A DNA stretch of 64,000 bases. Origin: DASSUW01 sp963789005 (GTDB lineage Bacteria > Actinomycetota > Thermoleophilia > Solirubrobacterales > Solirubrobacteraceae). Position numbers and translations under genes: made by a program. The stretch lies in NCBI GenBank assembly GCA_963789005.1, contig CAWBIZ010000009.1, positions 142,997 to 206,996 of the forward strand, written 5' to 3'. Positions 24,809 through 34,882 of the stretch are shown here, one piece after another (position 1 is the stretch's first letter; each line of letters begins with the position of its first letter). The notes beneath the pieces are model-generated. The model was given only the letters and a program-made list of their open reading frames with translations, was not told where the DNA came from and did no database searches.

Positions 24809-26319
24809 GGCTCCTCGACCTCGTCGACGCGTCGGCCGCGGTGCGCGCGGCATCGGCCCGCAACGTCAAGGTGCAGACGCTCGCGGAGCTGCTGCGCGGC
24901 GTCTCGCCGGACGAGACCGCGGCCGTGGTCGCGTGGCTGTCGGGGGAGCTGACCCAGCGGCAGATCGGCGTCGGCTGGGCCGCGCTCCGGGACCTGCCGT
25001 CGCCGGCCGCCGAGCCGGCGGCGCTCGAGGTGGCGCACGTCGAGGAGGCGTTCACGCGCATCGGCGCGCTCGCCGGGCCGGGCTCGCAGGCGGCGCGGCG
25101 CGACGCCGTGCGCGACCTGCTCGCTCGCGCCACCGAAGCCGAGCAGCGCTTCCTGGTGGCGCTGCTGCTCGGCGACCTCGGGCAGGGCGCGCTCGCGGGC
25201 GTGATGGCGGACGCGGTGGCCAAGGCGGCTGGCGTGCCGCTCGCGGACGTGCGGCGCGCGCTGATGCTGCGCGGCGACCTCGGCGCCGTCGCCGCGGTCG
25301 CGCTCGCCGAGGGGTCGCCTGGCCTGGCGCGGATCGCGCTCGAGCTGCTGCGGCCGGTGCAGCCGATGCTCGCCGCGCCCGGCGACGACCTCGACGCGGC
25401 GCTGGAGCGGATCAGCCCGGCGGCCGTGGAGTTCAAGCTCGACGGCGTGCGGGTCCAGGTGCACCGCCGCGGCGACGAGGTCCGCGTCTTCTCCCGCACG
25501 CTCGACGACGTGACCGCGCGCGTGCCCGAGGTCGTGCGCGCCGCGCTCGCCCTGCCGGCCGACACGCTCGTGCTCGACGGCGAGGCGATCGCCCTCCGGG
25601 CCGACGGGCGGCCGGAGCCGTTCCAGGTGACCGCGAGCCGCTTCGGCACGCGGCGCCCCGCCGCCGCGGCGCCGCTCACGGCGCTCTTCTTCGACGTGCT
25701 GCACGCGGGCGGCGAGGACCTGCTCGACCGCCCGGGGTCGGAGCGCTTCGCCGCGCTCGCCGACCTGGTCCCGGAGCCGGGGCGCGTCCCGCGGGCGGCG
25801 GCGGCCGGCGCCGCGGCGGCGCGCGCGGTGCTCGACGACGCGCTCGCGCTCGGCCACGAGGGCGTGATCGTCAAGTCGCTCGAGGCGCCGTACGCGGCCG
25901 GCCGCCGTGGCGCGGGGTGGCTGAAGGTCAAGCCGAGGCACACGCTCGACCTCGTCGTGCTGGCGGCCGAGTGGGGCCACGGCCGCCGCCGCGGCCGGCT
26001 CAGCAACCTCCATCTCGGCGCCCGCGAGCCGGGCGGCGGGCCCGGTCATGTGATGCTCGGCAAGACCTTCAAGGGCCTCACCGACCGGATGCTCGAGTGG
26101 CAGACGTCGCGGCTGCTCGAGCTCGAGATCGGGCGCGAGGGCCACGTGGTGCACGTGCGCCCGGAGCTGGTCGTCGAGATCGCGTTCGACGGCATCCAGA
26201 CCAGCACGCGCTACCCGGGCGGGGTGGCGCTGCGCTTCGCTCGCGTGCTCCGCCACCGGCCCGACAAGCCCGCCGCCGAGGCCGACACGCTCGACGCGGT
26301 GCTCGCCGTCCGGGGGTAG
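24805..26319 (+). CDS. lig: ATP-dependent DNA ligase
   Basis: A 504-residue ligase of the archaeal/actinobacterial LigB type. A helical DNA-binding domain spans about 1-190. Motif I EFKLDGVRVQVH holds the adenylated lysine (K211), motif Ia follows as FSRTLDDVTAR, LDGEAIAL is motif III, HEGVIVKSL motif IV and GWLKVKPRH motif V, then an OB fold. It seals nicks using ATP, in addition to the NAD ligase expected elsewhere. No Ku or LigD genes adjoin it, so an NHEJ role is not implied. Translation most likely starts at TTG 24805 (MRLLDLVDAS), overlapping the SDR stop. Confidence 0.93.
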   Translation: MRLLDLVDASAAVRAASARNVKVQTLAELLRGVSPDETAAVVAWLSGELTQRQIGVGWAALRDLPSPAAEPAALEVAHVEEAFTRIGALAGPGSQAARRDAVRDLLARATEAEQRFLVALLLGDLGQGALAGVMADAVAKAAGVPLADVRRALMLRGDLGAVAAVALAEGSPGLARIALELLRPVQPMLAAPGDDLDAALERISPAAVEFKLDGVRVQVHRRGDEVRVFSRTLDDVTARVPEVVRAALALPADTLVLDGEAIALRADGRPEPFQVTASRFGTRRPAAAAPLTALFFDVLHAGGEDLLDRPGSERFAALADLVPEPGRVPRAAAAGAAAARAVLDDALALGHEGVIVKSLEAPYAAGRRGAGWLKVKPRHTLDLVVLAAEWGHGRRRGRLSNLHLGAREPGGGPGHVMLGKTFKGLTDRMLEWQTSRLLELEIGREGHVVHVRPELVVEIAFDGIQTSTRYPGGVALRFARVLRHRPDKPAAEADTLDAVLAVRG

Positions 26320-26329
26320 ACTTCCGGCC

Positions 26330-26488
26330 ATGCTGATGGCGCTCAGCGAGGCCTGGACCTTCTCGATCGGCCTGATCGCGATCTTCGGCGTCATCTTCCC
26401 CGCGCTGATGACCGGATTGATCGTGTTCGCGGTCGCCCAGGCGCTCGGCGAGCGCCAGCAGAACGAGGCGCGGCGCCACCGGCGCTAG
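26330..26488 (+). CDS. 52-residue single-pass membrane protein
   Basis: A short open frame (MLMALSEAWTFSIGLIAIFG...) with one strong membrane helix (about 10-40, FGVIFPALMTGLIVFAVAQA) and a charged tail GERQQNEARRHRR. It starts ten bases after the ligase stop and ends seven bases before the convergent coiled-coil gene. Codon choice is as GC-rich as its neighbours. Family not recognised. Confidence 0.6.
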   Translation: MLMALSEAWTFSIGLIAIFGVIFPALMTGLIVFAVAQALGERQQNEARRHRR

Positions 26489-26495
26489 CGTCCGG

Positions 26496-27614
26496 CTAGA
26501 ACACGCCGGTCAGCAGCAGCCCGACGGCTGCGAGGAGGGCCGCGACCATCGCGAGCGCGATGACGCGGACCATCCAGAGGCCGCCGCCGGACGACGGCGG
26601 GGCGATCCGGCCGGTGGTGAACGGCTGCGGGGTCACGCGGACGGTCGGGCGAGGCTCGGGGTCGGTGCGGATCGCCAGCTCGCGCTCGAGGCGCTTGCGA
26701 TCCGAGCGCGCCGTCACCAGCTCGGCCTCGACGCGCTCGCGCCCCGCGCGGGCCGCGGTGAGCTCGGCCAGGAGCCGCTCCCGGTCGGCCCAGGCACCCG
26801 CGAGCTCGGCCTCGAGCCGCTGCTGCTCGGCCCGGACGGCGGCCACCTCCTCATCCAGCTGCGGGCGCGCAGCCTCGACGGCCGGTGGCCCGACCTCCGG
26901 CTCGGCGAGCACGTCGTGTTCCACGGTCGCGCCCAGCAGCCGCTCGCGCGCCTCGTCTCGCTCGGCCTCGACCCGGGCGTAGCTCGCGCGCGCGGCGGTG
27001 AGCTGGCGGCGCGCCAGGTCGAGGGCCGCCTCGGTGTCGCGGGCCCGCTCGAGAGCGCGGTCGGCGGCCTCCTGGGCGCGCTCGCGCTGGCGGTACTCGT
27101 CGTTGACGAGCCGCTCGCCGTCGGCGCGGGCCTGCTCGGCGGCGGCCAGGGCGCGCTCGCGCTCGGCGCGCAGGCGCTCGAGCTCGCCGGATTCGGTGGT
27201 CGCGGTGTCGAGCGCGGCCTGCAAGGCGCGCCGCTCGCGCGTGGCGGCCGTGAGCTCCTCGCGGGTGCGCTCGAGCTCCGACGGGCGGCGCGCGCGTGCG
27301 GGAGTGCTGGGCGGCGGCTTATGGCCCGGGAGCGGGAGCTCGACGACCAGCTCGCGGCCGACCTCGAGCTCGGCGCGCTCGACGTCCAGCGCGCCGCCGT
27401 CCCAGGCGAACGCGGCAAACCACGGATCGCCGTCTTCGGCGGCCCACGGCTTGTGGTCGAGCACGGCGACGAGCCGCCGCCGCGACTCGCCGCGGTGGAG
27501 CCACAGGACCGGACGCACGAAGCGCCGTCCGCGCAGCCCGTGCCAGTGCCCGGAAACCTCGAGACGGTCGCCGACGGCGCCGAAACGCTCCACCACGAAG
27601 GTGGGCTCGGTCAC
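26496..27614 (-). CDS. coiled-coil, tail-anchored protein (paralogue of the gene at 19386)
   Basis: A 372-residue protein. The N-terminal domain (FVVERFGAVGDRLEVSGHWH, RFVRPVLWLHRGESRRRL, WFAAFAWDGGALDVERAELE) aligns with residues 1-105 of the 442-residue protein at 19386-20714. A long Arg/Glu/Ala coiled coil (about 115-330) follows, then a C-terminal membrane helix (LWMVRVIALAMVAALLAAVG). GTG 27614 lines up with the paralogue start; TTG 27641 would add nine residues. Two copies within 8 kb suggest duplication. Function unknown. Confidence 0.82.
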   Translation of the reverse strand: MTEPTFVVERFGAVGDRLEVSGHWHGLRGRRFVRPVLWLHRGESRRRLVAVLDHKPWAAEDGDPWFAAFAWDGGALDVERAELEVGRELVVELPLPGHKPPPSTPARARRPSELERTREELTAATRERRALQAALDTATTESGELERLRAERERALAAAEQARADGERLVNDEYRQRERAQEAADRALERARDTEAALDLARRQLTAARASYARVEAERDEARERLLGATVEHDVLAEPEVGPPAVEAARPQLDEEVAAVRAEQQRLEAELAGAWADRERLLAELTAARAGRERVEAELVTARSDRKRLERELAIRTDPEPRPTVRVTPQPFTTGRIAPPSSGGGLWMVRVIALAMVAALLAAVGLLLTGVF

Positions 27615-27759
27615 CGTCGTATCCGCGATCGTCGCGCCCAAAGTCCCTGCAGGCTAGCGCCTTCGGCGATGTCGCCGCGCGCCTGAAACGCCGTGCACGC
27701 CAGCGCCCTGGACGAAAGACCGGGTTTGAGCACAACAACACTCGGTCACTACTGACACT
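27615..27759. other. divergent promoter region
   Basis: 145 bases between the divergent coiled-coil and EAL genes. It contains a short hairpin GGCGATGTCGCC near 27666 and relatively AT-richer sequence TTGAGCACAACAACACTCGG just before the EAL start, where promoters for both genes must lie. I looked for a c-di-GMP aptamer here because the EAL gene follows, but the conserved GGCAAACC and GACGCAAAGCC boxes are absent. Confidence 0.4.
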
Positions 27760-29382
27760 ATGTCTCCGCTGCTCAGCGTGCGGGCGCCGGTCAGCGTCAA
27801 CGCGCGGCTGCTCGCGGCCTGCGCGGTCACGGCAGGGCTCGCCGCGCTGGTGGCTCTGAGCGTTGGCGGCCGCGCCGAGACGTCGGCCGCCGTTCCCGTG
27901 ACGCTCGCGATCGGCGCCGTCTGCGCCGCGCTCGTCGCCCATCTGCTGCACGCGTCCGCCCGCGCGGTGACGGACCACCGCCTGCGCTGGATGGCCGCCG
28001 GCGTCACGGTCGCGCTCGCGGGCCTGGTCGCGGCCGTGCTCGGCCAGCCGGCGCTGTTCCCCGACGGCGGCCTGGTCGACCAGGGCGCCGACGCCGCCGC
28101 CGCCCGCTACCTGATCTGGCATGCGGCCCTCCTGACCGCGGGTGCGCTCGCGCTCGCCGGCGTCCCCGCCCGCCCAAGAGCGCTCGCGGCCTCCACAACC
28201 GGCGGCTTCGCGCTGCTCGCCTACGCGTCGCTCTCCCCCTCCCCGCTCGGCGATCTGACCGCCGCCGACGGCGCCTACCAGCCCGCTTTGCGCACCGCGG
28301 TCGCGCTGCTGGCCGGCGGCCAGCTCGTCGTCGCCGCCGCGTGGTGGCGGCGCGCCGAGGGAGCCCCGACCTGGGGCGAGGTGTGCGTGATCGCCCTGAC
28401 CGCGCTGTCGGGTCTCGACACCGGCGCGTACCTGTTCGCCACGGAGTCCTACGCCGGTGCGTGGTGGGCCAGCCTCACGCTCCTCGCCGGCCAGTTCGCG
28501 ATCCCCGCCGTCGGCCTGGTGATCGGCTTCGTCGCCGTCGCCGACCGGCTGCGCGAGCTCCAGGACGAGCTCGGCCGCGGCCTCGACGCCGAGCGCGAGC
28601 GCGCCGAGCGCGAGGAGGAGATCGCCGGCCTCGACCGCCGCCACCGCGAGCAGGCGCGCGAGCGGATCGCCCGGCTCATCGCCGGCGACGGGCTCGACGT
28701 CGCGCTGCAGCCGATCTTCGCGCTCGACAGCGGCGGCGTCGTCGGCGCCGAGGCGCTGGCGCGGTTCACCGACGCCCGCGGCGAGCCGCTGCCGACCGAG
28801 GAGACGTTCGTCGACGCGCACGCGCTCGGCCTCGGCACCGAGCTCGAGCTGGCCGTGGTCGAGCTCGCCATCGGCCGCGAGGACCGCCTCCCGGACGGCC
28901 TCTACCTGGCGTGCAACGTCTCCCCCTCCGTGCTCATCCAGCCCGAGCTCGCCGCGCTCATGGCCGCCGGCGATCGCCCGCTCGTCGTCGAGCTGACCGA
29001 GCACCACGCGGTCGAGGACTACGCCGAGCTCGACGCCGCACTCGCGCGCCTCCGCACGCTCGGGGTCCGCGTGGCGGTCGACGACGTCGGCTCGGGCTTC
29101 GCCTCCTTCCACCACGTCACGCGCGTCAAGCCGGAGATCCTCAAGCTCGACCGCACGCTCGTGAGCGGCATCGACGAGGACCCGGTACGCCAGTCGCTCG
29201 CCGCGGCGATCGTCGGCTTCGCCGGCGACGTCGGCGCGACGGTCGTCTCGGAGGGCATCGAGTCCGAGGGCGAGCTGACGTGCCTCGTCGAGCTCGCCGT
29301 CGGCTGCGGGCAGGGCTTCTTCCTCGGGCGGCCGGAGCTCGGCCCAGTCGAGTCGCGCGTCGCCCAGCTCACCGCCCGCTGA
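27760..29382 (+). CDS. membrane-bound EAL-domain c-di-GMP phosphodiesterase
   Basis: A 540-residue protein. The N-terminal half has about eight membrane helices (MASE-like sensor, residues 15-260), then a short coiled coil rich in Glu/Arg (270-305). The EAL domain (about 310-535) follows without a GGDEF. Catalytic signature residues are all visible: GAEALARF (E331), CNVSPS, VELTEH, AVDDVGSGFASF (DDFG-like), ILKLDRTL, VSEGIES and GQGFFLGRP. It should hydrolyse c-di-GMP to pGpG in response to a membrane signal. A c-di-GMP riboswitch, a PilZ protein and an HD-GYP protein lie in the same window. Confidence 0.92.
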   Translation: MSPLLSVRAPVSVNARLLAACAVTAGLAALVALSVGGRAETSAAVPVTLAIGAVCAALVAHLLHASARAVTDHRLRWMAAGVTVALAGLVAAVLGQPALFPDGGLVDQGADAAAARYLIWHAALLTAGALALAGVPARPRALAASTTGGFALLAYASLSPSPLGDLTAADGAYQPALRTAVALLAGGQLVVAAAWWRRAEGAPTWGEVCVIALTALSGLDTGAYLFATESYAGAWWASLTLLAGQFAIPAVGLVIGFVAVADRLRELQDELGRGLDAERERAEREEEIAGLDRRHREQARERIARLIAGDGLDVALQPIFALDSGGVVGAEALARFTDARGEPLPTEETFVDAHALGLGTELELAVVELAIGREDRLPDGLYLACNVSPSVLIQPELAALMAAGDRPLVVELTEHHAVEDYAELDAALARLRTLGVRVAVDDVGSGFASFHHVTRVKPEILKLDRTLVSGIDEDPVRQSLAAAIVGFAGDVGATVVSEGIESEGELTCLVELAVGCGQGFFLGRPELGPVESRVAQLTAR

Positions 29383-29396
29383 GCGATACTTCGGCC

Positions 29397-30365
29397 GTGA
29401 TCGTCGACTGCGCTGTGTACGAGGACGGCTGCCGCTGTGCGGGCGATCTGCCGCTCGCCGACGCCGGCGAGGCCGCCCAGCGCGACGGCTCGTTCGTGTG
29501 GATCGGCGTCTTCGAGCCCTCCGAGCAGGAGTTCGACGCCGTCGCGCGCGAGTTCGACCTGCACGAGCTGGCGGTCGAGGACGCCGTCAACGCGCACCAG
29601 CGGCCCAAGCTCGAGGTCTACGGCGACACCCTGTTCGTCGTCCTCAAGACCGTCCGCTACGTGCACGACCGCCACGACGTCGAGACCGGCGAGGTCCTGC
29701 TGTTCGTCAACCGCGACTTCGTCGTCTCCGTCCGGCACGGGGAGAGCAAGCTGCACGACGTGCGGCTGCAGATCGAGCGGCGGCCCGACCTCCTGCGCTG
29801 CGGTGCCGGCGCCGTGCTGTACGCGGTCGTCGACCGCGTCGTGGACGACTACGAGCCGGTCGTGCAGGCGGTGGAGGCCGACATCCAAGACGTCGAGCAC
29901 GAGGTCTTCGCGCCCACGCGCAGCAACCCCGCCGAGCGCATCTACACGCTCGAGCGCGAGGTGCTCGACCTCCACCGCGCCGTCACCCCGCTCACCCCGG
30001 CGATCGACAAGCTCGCGCGCGGCCACTACGACCTGATCGACCCGGAGCTGCGCACCTACTTCCGCGACGCGCACGACCACATCCTGCGCGTCAACGGCCG
30101 CATCGAGGCCTTCCGCGACCTGCTCTCGAGCGCGCTGCAGGCCAACCTCACGCAGGCCGCCGTGCGCCAGAACGAGGACATGCGCAAGATCTCTGCCTGG
30201 GTGGCGATCCTGGCGGTCCCGACCGGCGTCGCCGCGATCTACGGCATGAACTTCGACCATATGCCCGAGCTCGAGTGGGCCTACGGCTACCCGCTCGTGC
30301 TCGGCCTGACGGCGGTCATCTGCCTGATGCTCTACTGGCGCTTCCGGCGCTCGGGCTGGCTCTGA
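29397..30365 (+). CDS. corA: CorA-family magnesium/cobalt transporter
   Basis: A 322-residue protein with a large N-terminal cytoplasmic alpha/beta domain, a long stalk helix and two C-terminal membrane helices. The first ends in the selectivity motif YGMNFDHMPEL (Y282 onward), the second (YPLVLGLTAVICLMLYWRF) ends in a basic tail. EDAVNAHQRPKLEVYGDTLF and LFVNRDFVVSVRHG match the family. It forms a pentameric Mg2+ channel. The GTG start (VIVDCAVYEDG) lies 14 bases after the EAL stop, so the two may share a transcript. Confidence 0.95.
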   Translation: MIVDCAVYEDGCRCAGDLPLADAGEAAQRDGSFVWIGVFEPSEQEFDAVAREFDLHELAVEDAVNAHQRPKLEVYGDTLFVVLKTVRYVHDRHDVETGEVLLFVNRDFVVSVRHGESKLHDVRLQIERRPDLLRCGAGAVLYAVVDRVVDDYEPVVQAVEADIQDVEHEVFAPTRSNPAERIYTLEREVLDLHRAVTPLTPAIDKLARGHYDLIDPELRTYFRDAHDHILRVNGRIEAFRDLLSSALQANLTQAAVRQNEDMRKISAWVAILAVPTGVAAIYGMNFDHMPELEWAYGYPLVLGLTAVICLMLYWRFRRSGWL

Positions 30366-30382
30366 CCGGGTAGGCCGGTCTC

Positions 30383-30586
30383 ATGACGAGCACCACACAG
30401 CTGGGCCAGGCGGCCCTCCCGAGCTGGCGCGGCAAGGTCGCCGACGCCGTTGCCACCCCCGCGTCCAAGCGCACGCCGTGGTCGGAGGACCAGGTGCGCG
30501 CCGCGGTCGGCGTCACATTCTTCGCGCTCGCGACGTTCTACGTCGTGAGCACCGCGGTGAAGATGATCAGGACGGCTCGAGCCTGA
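30383..30586 (+). CDS. small membrane protein
   Basis: A 67-residue protein with a hydrophilic start (MTSTTQLGQAALPSWRGKVA) and one membrane helix near the C-terminus (AAVGVTFFALATFYVVSTAV) followed by a basic tail. It starts 17 bases after corA, so it is probably in the same transcript. Its stop nearly meets that of the convergent HDOD gene across a GCCTGAGGTCAGGC palindrome. No family recognised. Confidence 0.6.
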   Translation: MTSTTQLGQAALPSWRGKVADAVATPASKRTPWSEDQVRAAVGVTFFALATFYVVSTAVKMIRTARA

Positions 30587-30588
30587 GG

Positions 30589-31755
30589 TCAGGCGGCGGC
30601 GCGAGCGGCGCCGCCGGCCCACTCGAGCGCCTCGCCGTAGGCGCCGGCGAGCTCGGTGCCCGCAGCGGGGAACTCGCCCTGCTCGTACGCCATCACGGTG
30701 GTGAGCAGCTCGCCCTTGGGCCCTTCGCGGCTCAGCAGGGCGGTGCGGATCTCGTCGGAGAACGGCAGCGTCTCGAGCACGTCGTCCATCGGCGCGTCGA
30801 GCAGCGCGTCGGCGACCGAGAAGAGGCCGACGGTGAAGTGGGCGTCGGCGGCGTCCCCACCGAGCTTCTCGCACATGCGCGCGCGCTGGAGGGCGAGCTC
30901 GATCAGCTCCTCGGGGGCGCCGGAGGCGGAGGCGAGCGCCATCACGGTCGCCCAGCGGCGCACCGTCGCGGTGCCGAGCAGGGTGAGCGCCTCGTGCACG
31001 GACTCGACGTTGCGGGGGAGCGCGAAGAAGGCGGAGTTGACGTACCGCAGGAGCTTCAGCGAGAGCCCGACGTCGGAGCTGATCGCGGCATCGAGCTGCT
31101 CGAAGGTGGCGTCGGGCGCGGCGACCTCGGCGAGCGTGCGCAGCGCGGCGACCCCGCCGGTGCCGACACGGCGCTGGCGGGTGAGGTCGGGCTTGGCGTA
31201 GAAGTCGCCCTGGAAGAGCGTGAAGCCGAGCGCACGGGCGCGGACGACCTCGGCGGGGCTGGCGACGCCGGTGGCGACCAGGGTCAGCCCGGCGGCGAGC
31301 GGCGCCTCGAGGGCGGCGCGCAGCTCCTCGTCGCGGCGGCCGGCGAGCCGCTCGAGCCCGATGTCGCCGAACGCGTCGAGCAGCAGCCCGGCGGTGGCCT
31401 GCGGCCCGGCGACGCCGGCGGCGTCGTCGACCACGAGCTCCTAGCCGACGACGGAACCGTCGGCGTCGGTGAGCGGGAGCCGGACGACCGCGATGTCGCG
31501 CGGGTCGGGCGCCTCCTCGGCGATCACGGTCTCGAACTCCGGCTCGGGCTCGGGGACGACCTCCTCGATGCCGTGCAGGGCGTACTCCGGCCCGACCCCT
31601 CGCCGCGTGGCCTGGGCCGTGTATGTGCGCTCGCCTACGGCAAGCGTGAGCGTGAGCGGGCCCGCGCCGGCTTCGAGGCTCACGAGCACGAGTGCGTCCG
31701 TCGGCGGCGGAGGCGGCGGGGTCCGGCGGCCGAAGAGCGAGCTGAGCAAGGACAT
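30589..31755 (-). pseudogene. degenerate EAL/HDOD (YuxH-type) signalling gene interrupted by an amber codon
   Basis: One reading frame of 388 codons is broken by a single in-frame TAG (31441-31443). Before it lie 104 codons (MSLLSSLFGRRTPPPPPPTD... to TDADGSVVG). After it the frame resumes ELVVDDAAGV, LLLDAFGDIGLERLAG and GFTLFQGDFYAKPDL (end of a much shortened EAL fold), then the HDOD domain with LKLLRYVNSAFFALP and SVHEALTLLGTATVRRWA. In YuxH-like proteins the broken spot normally reads GYEL, so TAC to TAG is the likely change. The EAL core is also missing, so no phosphodiesterase activity is expected. Re-initiation at GTG 31434, preceded by AGGAG, could still make the HDOD part. Confidence 0.82.
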
Positions 31756-31784
31756 GCTTCACCCTGTCGTCGGCGGCCCGACGG

Positions 31785-32147
31785 ATGATCTTGAGCGATA
31801 CTCGCGACTTGATCCTCGTCGACGAGCTGCGGGAATACCCCCACACCAGGCTGCCGTTCAAGCACTGGAGCCACATGGTCAGCGACGAGAGCTTCGACGA
31901 GCTGCACGCGTTCGCCGCGCAGCTGGGAATCCCGCGGCACCGGTTCCAGGGCGACCACTACGACCTGCCGGACTTCGTACACGCGCGCGCTGTGGCCGCC
32001 GGGGCCGTCGAGGTCGGCACGCGCGAGCTGACGGCGCGGATGGTCGGGCCGCGCGGCGATCGCGTGCGGGAGCGGCGGCAGGCCCGGGTGTCAGCGGTCC
32101 ATGCGGCGCAGCCCGCCCACGGCGAGCGCGCCCAGGAAGGCCGCTAG
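31785..32147 (+). CDS. DUF4031 protein
   Basis: A 120-residue protein. The first 90 residues (LILVDELREYPHTRLPFKHW, SHMVSDESFDELHAFAAQLG, QGDHYDLPDFVHARAVAAGA) match DUF4031, a short basic domain of unknown function. The last 30 residues are low-complexity and overlap the 3' end of the convergent ABC permease gene by 57 bases. ATG 31785 lies 29 bases from the start of the divergent broken EAL/HDOD gene. Confidence 0.82.
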   Translation: MILSDTRDLILVDELREYPHTRLPFKHWSHMVSDESFDELHAFAAQLGIPRHRFQGDHYDLPDFVHARAVAAGAVEVGTRELTARMVGPRGDRVRERRQARVSAVHAAQPAHGERAQEGR

Positions 32148-32858
32148 ACCGAGCAGCGCGACGACCCCCGGCCACGTGTTGGCCAGGCTCGGCTCGATCC
32201 CGACGACGGTCGCCTGCCGGGCCATCTCGAGCACGTAGGTAATCGGGTTGTACTCCGCGACCTCGGCCAGCCAGCCGCGCAGCAGCACCTCCGGCGTGTA
32301 CGCGGTCGAGAGGAAGACCGCGAGGAAGACCCCCTGCTGCATCAGCGGCCCGGCCTGCTGGGTGCGGAACACGACCGCCAGGTAGATCCCCCACAGCGCC
32401 GCGACCGCGCAGAAGCTGGCCGCGGCGACGTACAGCAACACCACCCCGACGACGCCGCCGGGAAGCTCCGCGCCGATCGCCAGCCCCACCAGCAGCACCA
32501 CCGTGGCGGGCACGAGCGAGCGCGTGACGGCGCCGAGGATCGGGCCGATCACCAGCAGCGGGCGCGGCACGGGCGCCACCAGCAGCCGGTCGAACCAGCC
32601 CTGCTCGATGTCGCGCGCGAGGTTCGACCCGGTGGCCGCGCCCGCGAAGCCGGCTCCCTGGAGGCACGACAGCGGCACGATCCAGGACAGGTAGGAGTCG
32701 GTCGGGAAGCCGTCGAGCCCGGTGAGCCGGCCGAACTGGCCGCTCATCCCGAGCATGAAGACGACCGGCGCCACGGTCGCGGGCAGGAGCGCGCCGCGCA
32801 CGCGCAGCACCTCGTTGAGCGAGCGCCGCCAGAGCGTGAGCGCGACCGCGGCCGTCAT
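32091..32858 (-). CDS. ABC-2 type transporter permease (second)
   Basis: A 255-residue membrane protein with six predicted helices and the ABC-2 family stretch GFAGAATGSNLARDIEQGWF, RLLVAPVPRPLLVIG, and the C-terminal LLRGWLAEVAEYNPITYVLE. It overlaps the upstream permease gene (ATGA). With that protein and the ATPase it forms a daunorubicin/multidrug-type exporter (DrrA/DrrB-like) with two different half-permeases. Confidence 0.9.
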   Translation of the reverse strand: MTAAVALTLWRRSLNEVLRVRGALLPATVAPVVFMLGMSGQFGRLTGLDGFPTDSYLSWIVPLSCLQGAGFAGAATGSNLARDIEQGWFDRLLVAPVPRPLLVIGPILGAVTRSLVPATVVLLVGLAIGAELPGGVVGVVLLYVAAASFCAVAALWGIYLAVVFRTQQAGPLMQQGVFLAVFLSTAYTPEVLLRGWLAEVAEYNPITYVLEMARQATVVGIEPSLANTWPGVVALLGLAAFLGALAVGGLRRMDR

Positions 32859-33633
32859 GTCCGGCGCAGCCGCTCGTGCAGCGCGAAGGTCGAGAGCGCG
32901 GTGGTGGCGACCGCCGTGCCCAGCGCGGCCGCCAGCCCGAGCCACGGGTTGCCGAGCTCGGGGTCGCCGGCCAGCAGACCGCGCACCGCCTCGACCACGT
33001 AGGTCAGCGGGTTGAAGTCGGCCGCGTCCCGCAGCACCGGCGTGAGCAGCTCCTGCGGGAAGAACGCCGGCGCCGTGAACAGCAGCACGAACATGAACGG
33101 GAACAGGCTCTGCAGCAGCGACAGCGAGCCGGTCCGCAGCGCGATCGCCGCCGACACGCCGCCCATCCCCACCGCGGTCAGGCCCGCGAGCCCGACCGTG
33201 GCCACCGCGCCGGCCACCCCGCCCGGATACTCCGCGCCGAACAGCAGCGCGACGACGAGGAAGAAGCTCGCCTGCAGGAGCGCGAGCACCAGCGTCCCCC
33301 ACAGCCGGCCGAGCACGAGGCTGGTACGCCGCACGGGAGCCGCCAGCAGCCGGTCGAAGAAGCCGAACTCGATGTCGGAGGCCATCGCGATGCCGGCGGT
33401 CAGCCCGGCGAGGATCGTCCCCTGCACGATCGTCCCCGGGACCACGAAGGTCAGGTAGGAGGCCACGTCGGGGAAGTCGTCGAGCCCCTGCGCCGCGCTC
33501 GTGCCGCTGGCGATCACCGCGAGCAGCATCAGCGGGAGCACGAACGTCGGCATCAGCAGCTGCGCGCGGCGGAACTGCACGCTCGTCGCCCGGCGGCCGA
33601 GCGCGGCCACCACCCGCCACTCCTGGGCAAGGC

Positions 33634-33637
<4 letters not shown>
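32855..33637 (-). CDS. ABC-2 type transporter permease (first)
   Basis: A 260-residue membrane protein with six helices. VIASGTSAAQGLDDFPDVAS, AGIAMASDIEFGFFDRLLAA and VLRDAADFNPLTYVVEAVRG are the usual DrrB-like loops. The GTG start overlaps the ATPase stop (GTGA). It is related to, but clearly different from, the second permease, which suggests an asymmetrical exporter. Confidence 0.9.
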
Positions 33638-34614
<977 letters not shown>

Positions 34615-34661
34615 GAGGCCCTGGACCTGGACGGCCGGGGCGCCGCTGTCGGACCCGCCGG

Positions 34662-34859
34662 TCAGGACGCCCGTGACCCGTCGTCGTCCACGAGCTCGCC
34701 GTTCGTCGCCGTCGCGTCGGCGAGACGGCTGCGTAGGCGCTCGCGCAGCTCGTCCGGCTCGAGATCGCTCTCCGGCCGGCGGTTGCGGGCCACGGCGACG
34801 CCCGTCGCGGCGACGCCGGCCGCGCCCGCGACACCGATCAGCTTCCAGGGGATGCGCAT
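34662..34859 (-). CDS. small membrane-anchored protein
   Basis: A 65-residue protein with an N-terminal membrane helix (LIGVAGAAGVAATGVAV), a basic RNRR boundary and an acidic/Arg tail (ESDLEPDELRERLRSRLADA). It stands first in the ABC exporter unit, whose ATPase frame begins at or just after its stop. No family recognised; it may be an accessory of the exporter. Confidence 0.6.
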   Translation of the reverse strand: MRIPWKLIGVAGAAGVAATGVAVARNRRPESDLEPDELRERLRSRLADATATNGELVDDDGSRAS

Positions 34860-34882
34860 CGACCCAAGTAGGTTACGGCCCC

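Noticed and set aside
24805..26319. Bacterial NHEJ locus
   Set aside because: The ligase is of the LigB type, and no Ku, polymerase or nuclease domain is encoded nearby.
27654..27759. Possible c-di-GMP riboswitch in front of the EAL gene
   Set aside because: GGACGAAAGACC is superficially like the aptamer core, but GGCAAACC and GACGCAAAGCC are absent and no GNRA-capped stem is formed.
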